Part shown: one piece after another, positions 36,004 to 45,357 of the stretch
How positions within the stretch are numbered: the stretch's first letter is position 1
Layout of the letters: each line of letters starts with the position of its first letter
Source of the DNA: Bacteroidota bacterium
Lineage (GTDB): Bacteria; Bacteroidota; Bacteroidia; Bacteroidales; Prolixibacteraceae
Direction: 5' to 3'
Assembly (NCBI GenBank): GCA_023251455.1
Contig: JAHEYT010000023.1
Location: 62,001-126,000 of the forward strand
Length of the DNA stretch: 64,000 nucleotides
Program-made: the position numbers and the translations under genes
Notes under the pieces: generated by a model
The model's database searches: none
What the model was told of the DNA's origin: nothing
The model's input: the letters and a program-made list of their open reading frames with translations, nothing else

Positions 36004-37614
36004 ATGACTATGAAGAAAATGAGTACCAAATCAGTTTCAGGATTTCGGAATTTTTGTAAAGCTGGCTTGCTGGCATTAGGTTGCTTGCTTAGCGCAGCCC
36101 CAATCCTATCAGGACAAAACAAGCCGGTTGCGACCTACCAAAATCCGGTTATCCCCGGTGATATTCCTGATCCGACGGTAATTCGCGTGGGAGAAATGTA
36201 TTATGCCGCCGGAACAACTTCGGATTTTGCCCCAAACTATCCGATTTACGAATCAACAGATCTGGTCAACTGGAAACAAATTGGCTCTATTTTTAACGAA
36301 CAACCAGCATGGACTTCGGATAGTTTTTGGGCTCCCGAACTGTACTATTTCAACGAAACTTTTTACGTTTACTACACAGCCAAACGAAAAGGCGACAGAG
36401 TTTCATGCATAGGCGTAGCAACGACTAAAGACCTTCGGAAGGGCTTCACTGACCATGGAATCATTGTCGATTGGGGCAAGGAAGCCATCGATGCATTTAT
36501 TTTTCAGGATGATGACCAGAAACGGTACATCAGCTGGAAAGCTTACGGATTAAACAAAGAGCGACCTATTGAAATCCTGGCATCCGAATTAAGCGCCGAT
36601 GGGCTTTCGTTGGTTGGCGAGCATTTCAGCCTGACCCGTTTCGACCAGGGCTGGAAAGGTAATGGCGATGAAGGCCAATGCCTCGTTAAACACCACGGAT
36701 ACTATTATTTATTGTATTCGGTGGGCGGTTGCTGCGATAACCGATGCGACTACCGGGTGATGGTTTCGCGTTCGAAAAACCTGAAAACCGGATGGGAACA
36801 GTTTCCGGAGCCTATTCTGCAAGGCAGCGAGGTATGGAAATGCACCGGACACGGAACATTAGTGGCCACTCCCGACAACCGCTGGTTTTACTTGTACCAC
36901 TCCTACAACGCCACCGATTTCGAATACATTGGCCGCCAGGGTTTGCTCGACGAACTGGTGTGGGACGAAACCTCCGGCTGGCCTCGTTTTAAAAACGGGA
37001 ATACACCTTCAATAACCGCAGAAATGCCTTTCATGAACACAGCGCAGGTTCGCGACTCGGTTTATTCCGACGATTTTTCGACCAATAAAAATCTGATGTT
37101 TTGGCAATGGGATTTGAATAACCCAAAACCTGAGATCAGCATCAGAAAGGGATTGCTCATGCTTTCCACCAATCAGGATGGACTTGCATTTGCCGGACTG
37201 AGCCCCAAAACCGGAAGCTATTCGTTTGAAGCCGAACTGGCCGGACAAACATCCACACAAAGCGGAATTGGTATATACGGAAACTCGAAAAACCTGCTGG
37301 CATTCACATCCAGTCCATCAAAACTGATTCTTTTTCAACTGAAAAAAGGAAACAAAGAAACGTTGGCTGAAATTACGGTTCCTAAAAATGCGGTGGTTTC
37401 GCTCAAGATCAAAGCCCTGCATGGTCGCATTTACGAGTTCTTTTACACCACCGATCAGAAAAACTGGCTTCCGGTGAAAATACAAAACGATTATTCTGTC
37501 GATGGTAATTTTCTTCCACAGTGGGGTGTCGCCATGCGTACCGGCCTTATTATTGATGGGAAAGAGGGAGATTTGGGTGCATTCTCTTCCGTAAAAATGA
37601 GTTATAAATACTGA
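36004..37614 (+). CDS. GH43 glycoside hydrolase, secreted
   Basis: 536 aa with an N-terminal signal (LLALGCLLSAAPILSGQ; the Cys is not in a clear lipobox). The five-bladed beta-propeller shows the GH43 triad: general base Asp56 (GDIPDPTVI), pKa modulator Asp163 (EAIDAFIFQ) and acid Glu223 (GNGDEGQ); an HGTLVATP segment carries the metal-type His. The C-terminal ~180 residues form a beta-sandwich (FSTNKNLMFWQWD onward). It would remove alpha-L-arabinofuranosyl, xylosyl or galactosyl units. GH92 follows after 31 nt. Start ATG 36004 is chosen; ATG 36010 is also possible. Confidence 0.85.
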   Translation: MTMKKMSTKSVSGFRNFCKAGLLALGCLLSAAPILSGQNKPVATYQNPVIPGDIPDPTVIRVGEMYYAAGTTSDFAPNYPIYESTDLVNWKQIGSIFNEQPAWTSDSFWAPELYYFNETFYVYYTAKRKGDRVSCIGVATTKDLRKGFTDHGIIVDWGKEAIDAFIFQDDDQKRYISWKAYGLNKERPIEILASELSADGLSLVGEHFSLTRFDQGWKGNGDEGQCLVKHHGYYYLLYSVGGCCDNRCDYRVMVSRSKNLKTGWEQFPEPILQGSEVWKCTGHGTLVATPDNRWFYLYHSYNATDFEYIGRQGLLDELVWDETSGWPRFKNGNTPSITAEMPFMNTAQVRDSVYSDDFSTNKNLMFWQWDLNNPKPEISIRKGLLMLSTNQDGLAFAGLSPKTGSYSFEAELAGQTSTQSGIGIYGNSKNLLAFTSSPSKLILFQLKKGNKETLAEITVPKNAVVSLKIKALHGRIYEFFYTTDQKNWLPVKIQNDYSVDGNFLPQWGVAMRTGLIIDGKEGDLGAFSSVKMSYKY

Positions 37615-37645
37615 ACAAACATTAAAACCAACTAAACCAATAATC

Positions 37646-39907
37646 ATGAGAATTATTCCTTCTGTCCGTTCGTTCGGGCTTGCACTGATGCTTCTGGGGC
37701 TGGCCAGCGGGGTTTCCGCCCAGAAACAGGCAGTTGACTTTGTCAATCCGTACATGGGAAACATCAGTCACCTGCTGGTGCCCACTTTCCCGACGATTCA
37801 CCTGCCAAACAGTATCATGCGGGTTTATCCCGAACGGGGCGACTACACAGGCGACCTTTTGCATGGCCTGCCATTGGTGGTAACCAGCCATCGCGGAAGT
37901 TCGGCCTTTAACCTGAGTCCGTTTCAGGGTGACGAGAAAGACCTGAAGCCGGTCGTTCAGTACAGCTACGATCAGGAAAAACTAAGCCCGTATTCGTATT
38001 CGGTTTACCTCGACGAGCAGCAAACCGATGTGCATTTTGGGCTTTCGCACCAATCAGCGATATACGAAATTGAATTTAGCAAGGATAGTCCGGCTTACCT
38101 GATACTGAACTCGCGCAACGGATCGATGAAATGGGATGGTGTGGCGATTTCCGGATTTCAGTCAATCGAAAATAATACACGCGTTTATCTTTATCTGAAA
38201 CCAGAACAATCTCCGGAAACGGCTTCTGTCTTAAAAAATTCAGGATTGACCAGCGACAAAGAAGCCTCAGGAAAAAATGCCTGTCTGGTGCTGAAATACG
38301 GAAAAGGAGCAAAATCAATTCGGTTGCGTTATGGCATTTCTTTTATCGACGAAACTCAGGCACGCAAAAACATGGAACGCGAACTGGGAAATGCTAACCT
38401 CAAAACGGTTCAGGAAAATGGCCGCAAAGTATGGAACGAAGCATTGGGGAAAATTGCAGTGAGCGGAAATACAGACAACGCGAAAACCATTTTCTACACT
38501 TCGCTGTACCGCACCTTTGAGCGACCAGTCTGCATTTCGGAAGACGGCCGCTATTACAGCGCGTTCGACGGGAAAGTGCATTCCGACAATGGTATTCCGT
38601 TTTTCACCGACGACTGGATTTGGGATTCGTACCGCGCCCACCATCCTTTACGTATTTTGCTCGATCCGAAAAAAGAAGAAAATATTCTGCATTCGTTTGT
38701 CGAAATGTCGGGACAAATGGACCACAACTGGTGGCCTACTTTTCCTGAAATCACGGGCGATAGCCGCCGAATGAACTCGAACCACGGCGTAGCTTCGGTG
38801 ATTGATGCTTACAGCAAAGGCCTGCGCGGTTTCGACCTCGAAAAAGCTTATCTGGCCTGCAAAGGCGCAATTATGGAAAAAACGCTGGCTCCCTGGTCGG
38901 GTAAACCTGCCGGAAAGCTGGACGAGTTTTATAAAACCAATGGATACATTCCGGCGCTGAAAGACGGTGAAAAGGAAACCATTGCAGAAGTGCACGGATT
39001 CGAAAAACGACAGCCGATTGCGGTTACCCTCGGAACTTCATACGACCAATGGTGTCTATCGCAAATTGCCAAAGAGTTGGGGAAAACCGACGATTACAAG
39101 TATTTCATGAAATGTGCGTCCAACTACCGGAACGTGTTTAATGCCAAAACAGGCTTTTTTCACCCGAAAGACAGTGAAGGCAAATTCATTGAACCATTCG
39201 ATTATGTTTTTTCAGGCGGCATGGGCGCACGCGAATTTTATGGCGAAAACAATGCCTGGATTTATCGCTGGGATGTTCAGCACAATGTCGCCGATTTGAT
39301 TAGCCTGATGGGCGGACGCGAAAAGTTTATTTCAAACCTCGACGATATGTTTTCTCAACCTTTGGGAAAAGGCAAATATTCGTTCTATGCCCAACTTCCC
39401 GACCACACCGGAAATGTGGGCCAGTTCTCAATGGCCAACGAACCATCGCTGCACATTCCGTATTTATACAATTATGCCGGTCAGCCCTGGAAAACCCAGA
39501 AACGCATTCGTACTCTGCTCGACCAGTGGTTTCGCAACGACCTGATGGGTGTTCCTGGTGACGAGGATGGTGGCGGCATGACTTCTTTTGTAGTTTTCTC
39601 GTACATGGGATTTTACCCGGTTACCCCCGGGATACCGGTCTATAACATTGGCAGTCCGCAGTTCGATAAGGTGAAAATGGATTTGGGTAACGGCAAATTC
39701 TTTGAGGTGGAAGCCATCAACAATTCGACTGAAAATAAATACATCCAATCGGCTACCTTAAACGGCAAACCTTGGAACAAAGCATGGTTCACACATGCTG
39801 AATTGATTTCAGGAGGAAAACTGGTACTCCAGATGGGCCCAAAAGCCAACCTCAACTGGGGAAGTTCGGTTAATGACGCTCCGCCTTCAGCAGAAAAAAT
39901 GGAATAG
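37646..39907 (+). CDS. Divergent GH92 alpha-mannosidase-like enzyme
   Basis: 753 aa with signal peptide (FGLALMLLGLASGVSAQ). It has the two-domain GH92 layout: an N-terminal beta-sandwich (VDFVNPYMGNISHLLVP) and an (alpha/alpha)6 barrel with WWPTFPEITGDSRRMNSNHG, ANEPSLHIPYLYNYAGQPWK, GVPGDEDGGGMTSFVVFS and GFYPVTPG. The last two blocks hold the acidic catalytic cluster. GH92 enzymes are calcium-dependent exo-alpha-mannosidases. The usual N-terminal G-GHT-PGA-LPFG region is replaced by GNISHLLVPTFPTIHLP, so the substrate may differ. It is part of an operon with GH43 (31 nt upstream) and GH130 (54 nt downstream). Confidence 0.85.
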   Translation: MRIIPSVRSFGLALMLLGLASGVSAQKQAVDFVNPYMGNISHLLVPTFPTIHLPNSIMRVYPERGDYTGDLLHGLPLVVTSHRGSSAFNLSPFQGDEKDLKPVVQYSYDQEKLSPYSYSVYLDEQQTDVHFGLSHQSAIYEIEFSKDSPAYLILNSRNGSMKWDGVAISGFQSIENNTRVYLYLKPEQSPETASVLKNSGLTSDKEASGKNACLVLKYGKGAKSIRLRYGISFIDETQARKNMERELGNANLKTVQENGRKVWNEALGKIAVSGNTDNAKTIFYTSLYRTFERPVCISEDGRYYSAFDGKVHSDNGIPFFTDDWIWDSYRAHHPLRILLDPKKEENILHSFVEMSGQMDHNWWPTFPEITGDSRRMNSNHGVASVIDAYSKGLRGFDLEKAYLACKGAIMEKTLAPWSGKPAGKLDEFYKTNGYIPALKDGEKETIAEVHGFEKRQPIAVTLGTSYDQWCLSQIAKELGKTDDYKYFMKCASNYRNVFNAKTGFFHPKDSEGKFIEPFDYVFSGGMGAREFYGENNAWIYRWDVQHNVADLISLMGGREKFISNLDDMFSQPLGKGKYSFYAQLPDHTGNVGQFSMANEPSLHIPYLYNYAGQPWKTQKRIRTLLDQWFRNDLMGVPGDEDGGGMTSFVVFSYMGFYPVTPGIPVYNIGSPQFDKVKMDLGNGKFFEVEAINNSTENKYIQSATLNGKPWNKAWFTHAELISGGKLVLQMGPKANLNWGSSVNDAPPSAEKME

Positions 39908-39961
39908 AGTTTTATTTATGTTCTGAACATTTACATCTTTTCAACATTAAAGCTATTCAAT

Positions 39962-41092
39962 ATGAAAACCTGGTCTAAATCAATCGCTTTAGCAATGTTG
40001 CTGTTTTTTGTATCAGCATCATTCGCTGGATTCAGTCAAACTGTCAAATCTGATACCTCGTGGGGATTTTCCGGATTCACCAAACCAAAAGAAAATCCGC
40101 TCCTTGGAGCCGATTCCACCAAAACATTTTTCTGTCCGGTGAAGAAAACCCAAATAAAGTGGCAGCGGGCCGATGTGTTTAATCCTGCAGCCATTGTTCA
40201 TGATGGAAAAGTATTTCTTCTGACTCGCTGCGAAGACAATCCAAAGGCACATTTGGGCGGCCGGACTTCACGCATCGGATTGGCATCGAGCACCGATGGA
40301 ATTCATTTTGAGTATTATCCAACTCCGGTTTTGTATCCGGATAACGACGAATTTGCCAAATACGACCACATGGGCGGATGCGAAGATCCACGCGTGGTTC
40401 AAACCGAAGAGGGTTTGTTTGTGATGTTATATACCAGTTGGAATTACGATACCCCACGCCTGTCGGTAGCCACATCGAAAGATTTGATTCACTGGGAAAA
40501 GAAAGGCCCTGCCTTCACTAAAGCATACAACGGAAAATTCCTGAATATGGCCAGTAAATCAGGTTCGATTGTGACCCAGATGAAAAACGGAAAACAGACT
40601 GTAGCCAAATTCAACGGCAAGTATTACCTGCTGTGGGGCGAAAACCTGGTGAACCTGGCAGTTTCGGATAACCTGATCGATTGGTATCCAAACATCGATG
40701 AAAAAGGTAATCTCCGGAAAATAATTTCGCCACGCGATGGCTATTTCGACAGCGCACTGACCGAATGCGGACCACCGGCTTTACTCACCGATAAAGGCAT
40801 CTTGCTATTATACAATGGTAAAAATTCGGATGGAAATAATGCCGATCCGAATTTGCCCAAAGGAACTTATTCCGTTGGCCAGGTATTGCTTGATGCCACC
40901 AATCCGGAGAAGGTTTTGGAGCGCGCTGAATCGAATATTCTGAAACCAACCTTGCCTCACGAGCAAACAGGCCAGTATAAAGCGGGAACAGTGTTCGGCG
41001 AAGGACTGGTTTTCTATAAAGGAAAATGGTTTTTATACTATGGGACAGCAGACTCCTACATCGGCGTAGCGGTGACTGATGTAAAATTGTAA
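39962..41092 (+). CDS. GH130 beta-mannoside enzyme, exported
   Basis: 376 aa with a Sec signal (SIALAMLLFFVSASFAGFSQ). The five-bladed propeller has the family signatures WQRADVFNPAAIV and GGCEDPRVVQTE; the Asp in EDPR is the conserved acid. Cytoplasmic GH130s are mannoside phosphorylases, whereas exported ones are usually beta-1,2- or beta-1,4-mannosidases, so hydrolysis is likely; the key residues separating the two were not resolved. With GH92 and GH43 upstream it completes a mannose-type cluster. A strong terminator follows. Confidence 0.88.
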   Translation: MKTWSKSIALAMLLFFVSASFAGFSQTVKSDTSWGFSGFTKPKENPLLGADSTKTFFCPVKKTQIKWQRADVFNPAAIVHDGKVFLLTRCEDNPKAHLGGRTSRIGLASSTDGIHFEYYPTPVLYPDNDEFAKYDHMGGCEDPRVVQTEEGLFVMLYTSWNYDTPRLSVATSKDLIHWEKKGPAFTKAYNGKFLNMASKSGSIVTQMKNGKQTVAKFNGKYYLLWGENLVNLAVSDNLIDWYPNIDEKGNLRKIISPRDGYFDSALTECGPPALLTDKGILLLYNGKNSDGNNADPNLPKGTYSVGQVLLDATNPEKVLERAESNILKPTLPHEQTGQYKAGTVFGEGLVFYKGKWFLYYGTADSYIGVAVTDVKL

Positions 41093-41107
41093 AAACCTAA
41101 ACTCTAA

Positions 41108-41157
41108 AAATCCGATAAAATCTCATCTAACGAGGAAATTTTATCGGATTTGTTTTT
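41108..41157 (+). terminator. Terminator of the GH43-GH92-GH130 operon
   Basis: AAATCCGATAAAAT (41108-41121) pairs perfectly with ATTTTATCGGATTT (41138-41151), followed by GTTTTTT. A classical intrinsic terminator with a 16-nt loop. Confidence 0.9.
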
Positions 41158-41197
41158 TCTACTCCCTTACGCAACTAAACCGAACTTTTGACTCCGT

Positions 41198-41260
41198 GTC
41201 ATGCCGAACTTGTTTCGGCATCCCTTCGCTGATGAGACCCCGAAATAAATTCGGGGTGAC
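41198..41260. repeat. Double-hairpin intergenic repeat (GTCATGCCGAA type)
   Basis: ATGCCGAA (41201-41208)/TTCGGCAT (41214-41221) and ACCCCGAA (41237-41244)/TTCGGGGT (41250-41257) form two hairpins bracketed by GTC/GAC. This GTCATGCCGAACTTG...TTCGGGGTGAC element is a recurrent intergenic repeat of Bacteroidota genomes, as recalled. It lies between the GH130 terminator and the 3' end of the Usp gene. Confidence 0.75.
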
Positions 41261-41279
41261 CTTACTCCAGCTCTCCCTT

Positions 41280-42380
41280 TCAGGCATGGAAAACAAGCAC
41301 CGGAGTTTTGGTGTGTAAAAGTAATTTGCGTGCGATACCCGGGTTAAACAAGCGGGTAAGGATATTCCGGCGGTGTGTTGTCAGTGCCAGTGCGTCAATC
41401 TGGTTATCCTGAATAAAATGATCAATTGCATCAGGTAAATTTTTACCATGAACCAACTTGCAATCAAAAGCTGCATAAGGATACTTTTCGCTCAAAGCTT
41501 CCCGCATTCCTTCAAGCATGGCTTCATCCAAATCACCATTGTTTCCTTGATTGACATGCATACAAATCACTTTGCATTCAAATGGGTTCACCAGTTTAAT
41601 CAACCGGTCCATAGCAATGAAATCGTGCGATTCGAAGTTGGTGGCATAAACAACTGTTTTAAAATGTTTCAGCCAGTCGACAGGAGCTTTTTCAGGAATA
41701 GCCAGAACCGGAACTTTGGTATTAAAAATCACCGCGGCAGTAGTTGTACCGAGAAGATCGGCTGATTTGGCATCTTCGCCCCTGATGCCCATAACCACCA
41801 TTTGTGGCGGATGGATCTGAATGTAGGATAATATATCGTCGTCGGCTTCGCCAATTTTCACAATGTATTCGGGCTTTGCCTTTTTCCAGCGGTCGGGTTC
41901 GATAATAGCAGTCAATCGGCTTAGAAATGCCTCAAACTTTTTGCTGGTTTCTTTTTCGGTCATTTCATAATTCAGGAACAAGGCCGAGTCGTACACAATA
42001 ACATCTGAATAAGGTATAGTTAAAAACTCCGGACGGGGACTTGAATGATAAATGACCATCTTCGATTCGAGCTTTTCAGCAATATCGAAACCAACCAATG
42101 CTGCCTTTAACGAATAGTCAGAAAAATCGACCGGAATCAAAACATAGTTCTCACGTTTCTTCAAATCTTCAATTACCTTTCCCAGCATCCTTTCCAGAAT
42201 GGGAAAAGCTTGTCTGGCATCTTTCTCCAAAATACGGACCCGAACTCCGGTATCTATAGCATCCTGAAGAAAATCGACGTTTTCAAGAAAACAATCAATG
42301 TCTTCAGACTCGAGTAAAGATCGTAATATTTCAGCCTTTGAATACGGTAGTGAAGCGAGGGTAATCAGTTTATCGTCCAT
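41280..42380 (-). CDS. DUF2007 fused to tandem universal stress domains
   Basis: 366 aa, cytoplasmic. Residues 1-70 are a DUF2007 signal-transducing-type domain (LASLPYSKAEILRSLLESED, ILEKDARQAFPIL). Two UspA folds follow: about 80-225 (YVLIPVDFSDYSLKAA, then VVMGIRGEDAKSADLLGTTT, with the nucleotide-type G-rich loop) and about 230-366 (KTVVYATNFESHDF, LALTTHRRNILTRLFNPGIA, VLVFHA). It likely buffers stress or starvation responses. The fusion of DUF2007 to tandem Usp domains is unusual to see in a single chain. Neighbours are unrelated. Confidence 0.8.
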   Translation of the reverse strand: MDDKLITLASLPYSKAEILRSLLESEDIDCFLENVDFLQDAIDTGVRVRILEKDARQAFPILERMLGKVIEDLKKRENYVLIPVDFSDYSLKAALVGFDIAEKLESKMVIYHSSPRPEFLTIPYSDVIVYDSALFLNYEMTEKETSKKFEAFLSRLTAIIEPDRWKKAKPEYIVKIGEADDDILSYIQIHPPQMVVMGIRGEDAKSADLLGTTTAAVIFNTKVPVLAIPEKAPVDWLKHFKTVVYATNFESHDFIAMDRLIKLVNPFECKVICMHVNQGNNGDLDEAMLEGMREALSEKYPYAAFDCKLVHGKNLPDAIDHFIQDNQIDALALTTHRRNILTRLFNPGIARKLLLHTKTPVLVFHA

Positions 42381-42576
42381 AGCATATGGATTAGAGGTTA
42401 TCTTTTGCTCATTGATTCGAGAAATCTAACTTCAGGGTTACCAAATCTTCTCACTTTTTTAACTTCTATTATCTGTTTTTCGCCAAATCAGAAATCCAAT
42501 CAAATTTACTGCGCTAATTATTCAATCGATTGCATTTTTATTACCTTTCTAGCCCTAAATCGAACTATACCTACGA

Positions 42577-45300
42577 ATGAACTTAAGAGCTTTTCTTCTT
42601 TTAACATTATTAACTTGCCTTTCCATCTTCCCAACTTATTCAGCCGGAAAGCTTGTCATTTCAGAATTTCTGGCTGTCAACAGCACCATCCTGCAAGATG
42701 AAGACCAGGAATTTTCTGACTGGATCGAAATTCAAAATACAGGAGAATCAAGCGAAAGCCTAAAAGGATACTACCTGAAGGACAATCCGCTTAACCTGAC
42801 CAAATGGAAAATTCCTGACATCAACCTGGACGCCGGAAAATTCGTCATCGTATTTGCTTCGGAAAAGAACAAGGTCGATCCGGCGAAGACACTGCACACG
42901 AATTTCAAACTTTCCGGTTCGGGTGAGTTCCTTGCCTTGGTCAGTCCCGATGGAAAAACAATCATCAGCGCTTTTTCTCCTCAATATCCTGCCCAGGAAG
43001 AAGATGCTTCGTACGGATTTTACAATGGGCAGGCAGTCTTTTTCGATCAGCCGACACCGGGAGCCGCAAATGTACAGGGAGGTAAAGTTCAACTACCAGT
43101 TTTCAGCAAATCGCGCGGATACTATTCCCAGTCCTTTTTGGTTACACTGCAAACACCCGATCCTGAAGCCAAAATTTATTACACCACCGACGGAATCCGC
43201 CCTTCGGCACAAAAAGGAACTTTATACCAGGAACCTATCCGGATACAAACAACGACTCCACTAAGCGCTGTTGCCGTTAAAGGTGCAGAAACCAGTGCTG
43301 TGATTACCAACACCTACTTTTTTACCGATAGCATCCTGAAACAGACCAATCGCCCCAAAGGCTATCCGCAAGAATGGGGCAACTTCGAAACCATTCCGGG
43401 TGTTGCTCCGGCTGATTACGAAATGGATCCGGAGGTTTGCGAAAACCCCACCTACCGGCCACAAGTGATTGCTGCTTTTCAAGACTTACCAAGCATTTCG
43501 GTTGTGACTGATCCAGATAATTTGTTTTCGCACAGCATTGATCCCGAAACCGGAGGAATTTACATTTACACCTGCTCCACCGGAGTTGGTGTCGGCGCAG
43601 GTTGGGAGCGCCCGGCTTCGGCTGAATATTACGATCCGAAAACCCAGAGCTGGTTTCAGGTGAATTGCGCCCTTCAACTGCATGGTGGAGCAAGTCGCGT
43701 TTCGGAGAAAACGCCCAAACATTCTTTCCGCCTGGAGTTTAAAAGCGAATATGGCCCATCGAAGCTCGACTTTCCGCTTTTCAGTGAACCTGATGCCACA
43801 ACTCAGTTTAACTCACTAATTCTTCGTGCTAACTATGGATACACCTGGCTGCATTCCAGTGCAACCGAGCGAAAAGCGCCCAAGTACGTTCAGGACAGTT
43901 GGGGAAAAGACACGCAACTCGCGATGGGGCATCATTCGGCGCACAACAAATTCGTCCATTTGTTCCTGAACGGAATGTACTGGGGAATGTATAATGTGAG
44001 TGAGCGTTTAGACGAAGATTTTATGGGAACTTACCTGAAAGGAAAGGCTACAGACTTTGATGTTGTTAAAGATTATGCTGAAGTAACTTCAGGAGACTTA
44101 AACGCCTGGAATAAGATGATGGCCATGGCCAATGCCGGACTTCAGGATTTGACTGCATACCAGAAAATCCGGGGAAACAATCCGGATGGAACAAAGAGTT
44201 CTGTTTTGGAACCTTACCTGGATGTGGAAAATCTGATCGACTACATGCTGATGAACTTTTATGCCGGAAACAACGACTGGGACCACCACAACTGGGCAGC
44301 AGCGCGAAATAAAATTGAGCCGGCAAAAGGATTCAAGTTTTTTAGTTGGGATGCCGAACATCTTTTTACCACCACCACACTCGATGTCACCAACGAAAAC
44401 AATGCAAACTGCCCGAGCCGGATATTTACCAAACTGAAGGATAATGCCGAGTTCAGGGTGCTTTTATCAGATCGTATTCAAAAGTTATTTTTTGACGGTG
44501 GGCTGCTTACTCCGGAATCGGTTGCCGAGCGATATCTGGCAAGGGCAAAAGAAATAGAAAAAGCCATCTGGGGCGAATCGGCTCGTTGGGGCGATTACCG
44601 CCGCGATGTTCATGCGCGCGATGCAGATAACGATTTGTACACTCCGGATAAATACTGGGTAAAAACACGTGATTGGCTAACCAAAACATATTTTCCGCCG
44701 CGAACCAGCCTTGTTGTCAATCAGCTCCGGATGTCGGGTTTGTATCCCTGGATAGATGCGCCTCAATTTACAGAAGAAGGTGGAGCAATTACGAACGAAA
44801 TTGATCTGGGAATGTACTCACCGAGTGGGACTATTTATTATACCGTGAATGGAATCGACCCGCGAGCTGTTGGAGGTGAAGTTGCCACAAACGGAATTTA
44901 TACTTACAACTCACCAGTTAAAATAAACGGGAACGGAACAGTAAAAGCCCGGGTAAAAGACGGGACTCGCTGGTCGGCCCTGACTGAAGCAACCTTTAGC
45001 TTTCCGGATTCCACGCTTGTATTGACTGCGGGATTTGGCTCGAAAGATGGAAACGGTAATTTTCCGAATCCGTTTAAGCACGAAACCAATATTTATTTCA
45101 ATCTCGACAAAGAATCACAGGTGTCGATTTCCATTTTTACGTTGCAGGGAAAATTAATCGAAACCATTTTTGATGGAAAACTTGGTCGCGGAACTCAATA
45201 CCAAAACTGGACACCCCGAAATATGGAAAGGGGAATTTACCTGTATAAAGTTCAAACCGATGACAAAACCGATTCAGGAAAGATGGTTTATTTGAAATGA
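42577..45300 (+). CDS. CotH-type surface protein with T9SS signal
   Basis: 907 aa, secreted (signal LRAFLLLTLLTCLSIFPTYS). In order: lamin-tail domain (about 25-150, SDWIEIQNTGES), chitobiase-like Ig domain (about 165-250, AKIYYTTDGIRPSA), CotH domain (about 340-660; LQLHGGASRVSEKTPKHSFR, FLNGMYWGMYNVSERLDED), a second chitobiase-like domain (about 735-810), and a C-terminal type IX sorting domain (FPNPFKHETNIYFNL... GIYLYKVQT). CotH relatives are protein kinases of spore coats, but many bacterial members are uncharacterised. The combination points to a cell-surface protein acting on carbohydrate or matrix. It is not in an operon. Confidence 0.88.
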   Translation: MNLRAFLLLTLLTCLSIFPTYSAGKLVISEFLAVNSTILQDEDQEFSDWIEIQNTGESSESLKGYYLKDNPLNLTKWKIPDINLDAGKFVIVFASEKNKVDPAKTLHTNFKLSGSGEFLALVSPDGKTIISAFSPQYPAQEEDASYGFYNGQAVFFDQPTPGAANVQGGKVQLPVFSKSRGYYSQSFLVTLQTPDPEAKIYYTTDGIRPSAQKGTLYQEPIRIQTTTPLSAVAVKGAETSAVITNTYFFTDSILKQTNRPKGYPQEWGNFETIPGVAPADYEMDPEVCENPTYRPQVIAAFQDLPSISVVTDPDNLFSHSIDPETGGIYIYTCSTGVGVGAGWERPASAEYYDPKTQSWFQVNCALQLHGGASRVSEKTPKHSFRLEFKSEYGPSKLDFPLFSEPDATTQFNSLILRANYGYTWLHSSATERKAPKYVQDSWGKDTQLAMGHHSAHNKFVHLFLNGMYWGMYNVSERLDEDFMGTYLKGKATDFDVVKDYAEVTSGDLNAWNKMMAMANAGLQDLTAYQKIRGNNPDGTKSSVLEPYLDVENLIDYMLMNFYAGNNDWDHHNWAAARNKIEPAKGFKFFSWDAEHLFTTTTLDVTNENNANCPSRIFTKLKDNAEFRVLLSDRIQKLFFDGGLLTPESVAERYLARAKEIEKAIWGESARWGDYRRDVHARDADNDLYTPDKYWVKTRDWLTKTYFPPRTSLVVNQLRMSGLYPWIDAPQFTEEGGAITNEIDLGMYSPSGTIYYTVNGIDPRAVGGEVATNGIYTYNSPVKINGNGTVKARVKDGTRWSALTEATFSFPDSTLVLTAGFGSKDGNGNFPNPFKHETNIYFNLDKESQVSISIFTLQGKLIETIFDGKLGRGTQYQNWTPRNMERGIYLYKVQTDDKTDSGKMVYLK

Positions 45301-45329
45301 AAAAAGCCTGTCCTTTCGGACAAGCCTTT
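45301..45329 (-). terminator. Terminator for the GH13 lipoprotein gene
   Basis: On the minus strand GCTTGTCC pairs with GGACAGGC (one wobble) around GAAA, followed by T6. It lies just past the 3' end of the GH13 gene (45358) and, with one mismatch, could also end the CotH gene on the plus strand. Confidence 0.75.
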
Positions 45330-45357
45330 CAATTAACTAAACCATAAACCCCAAAAC

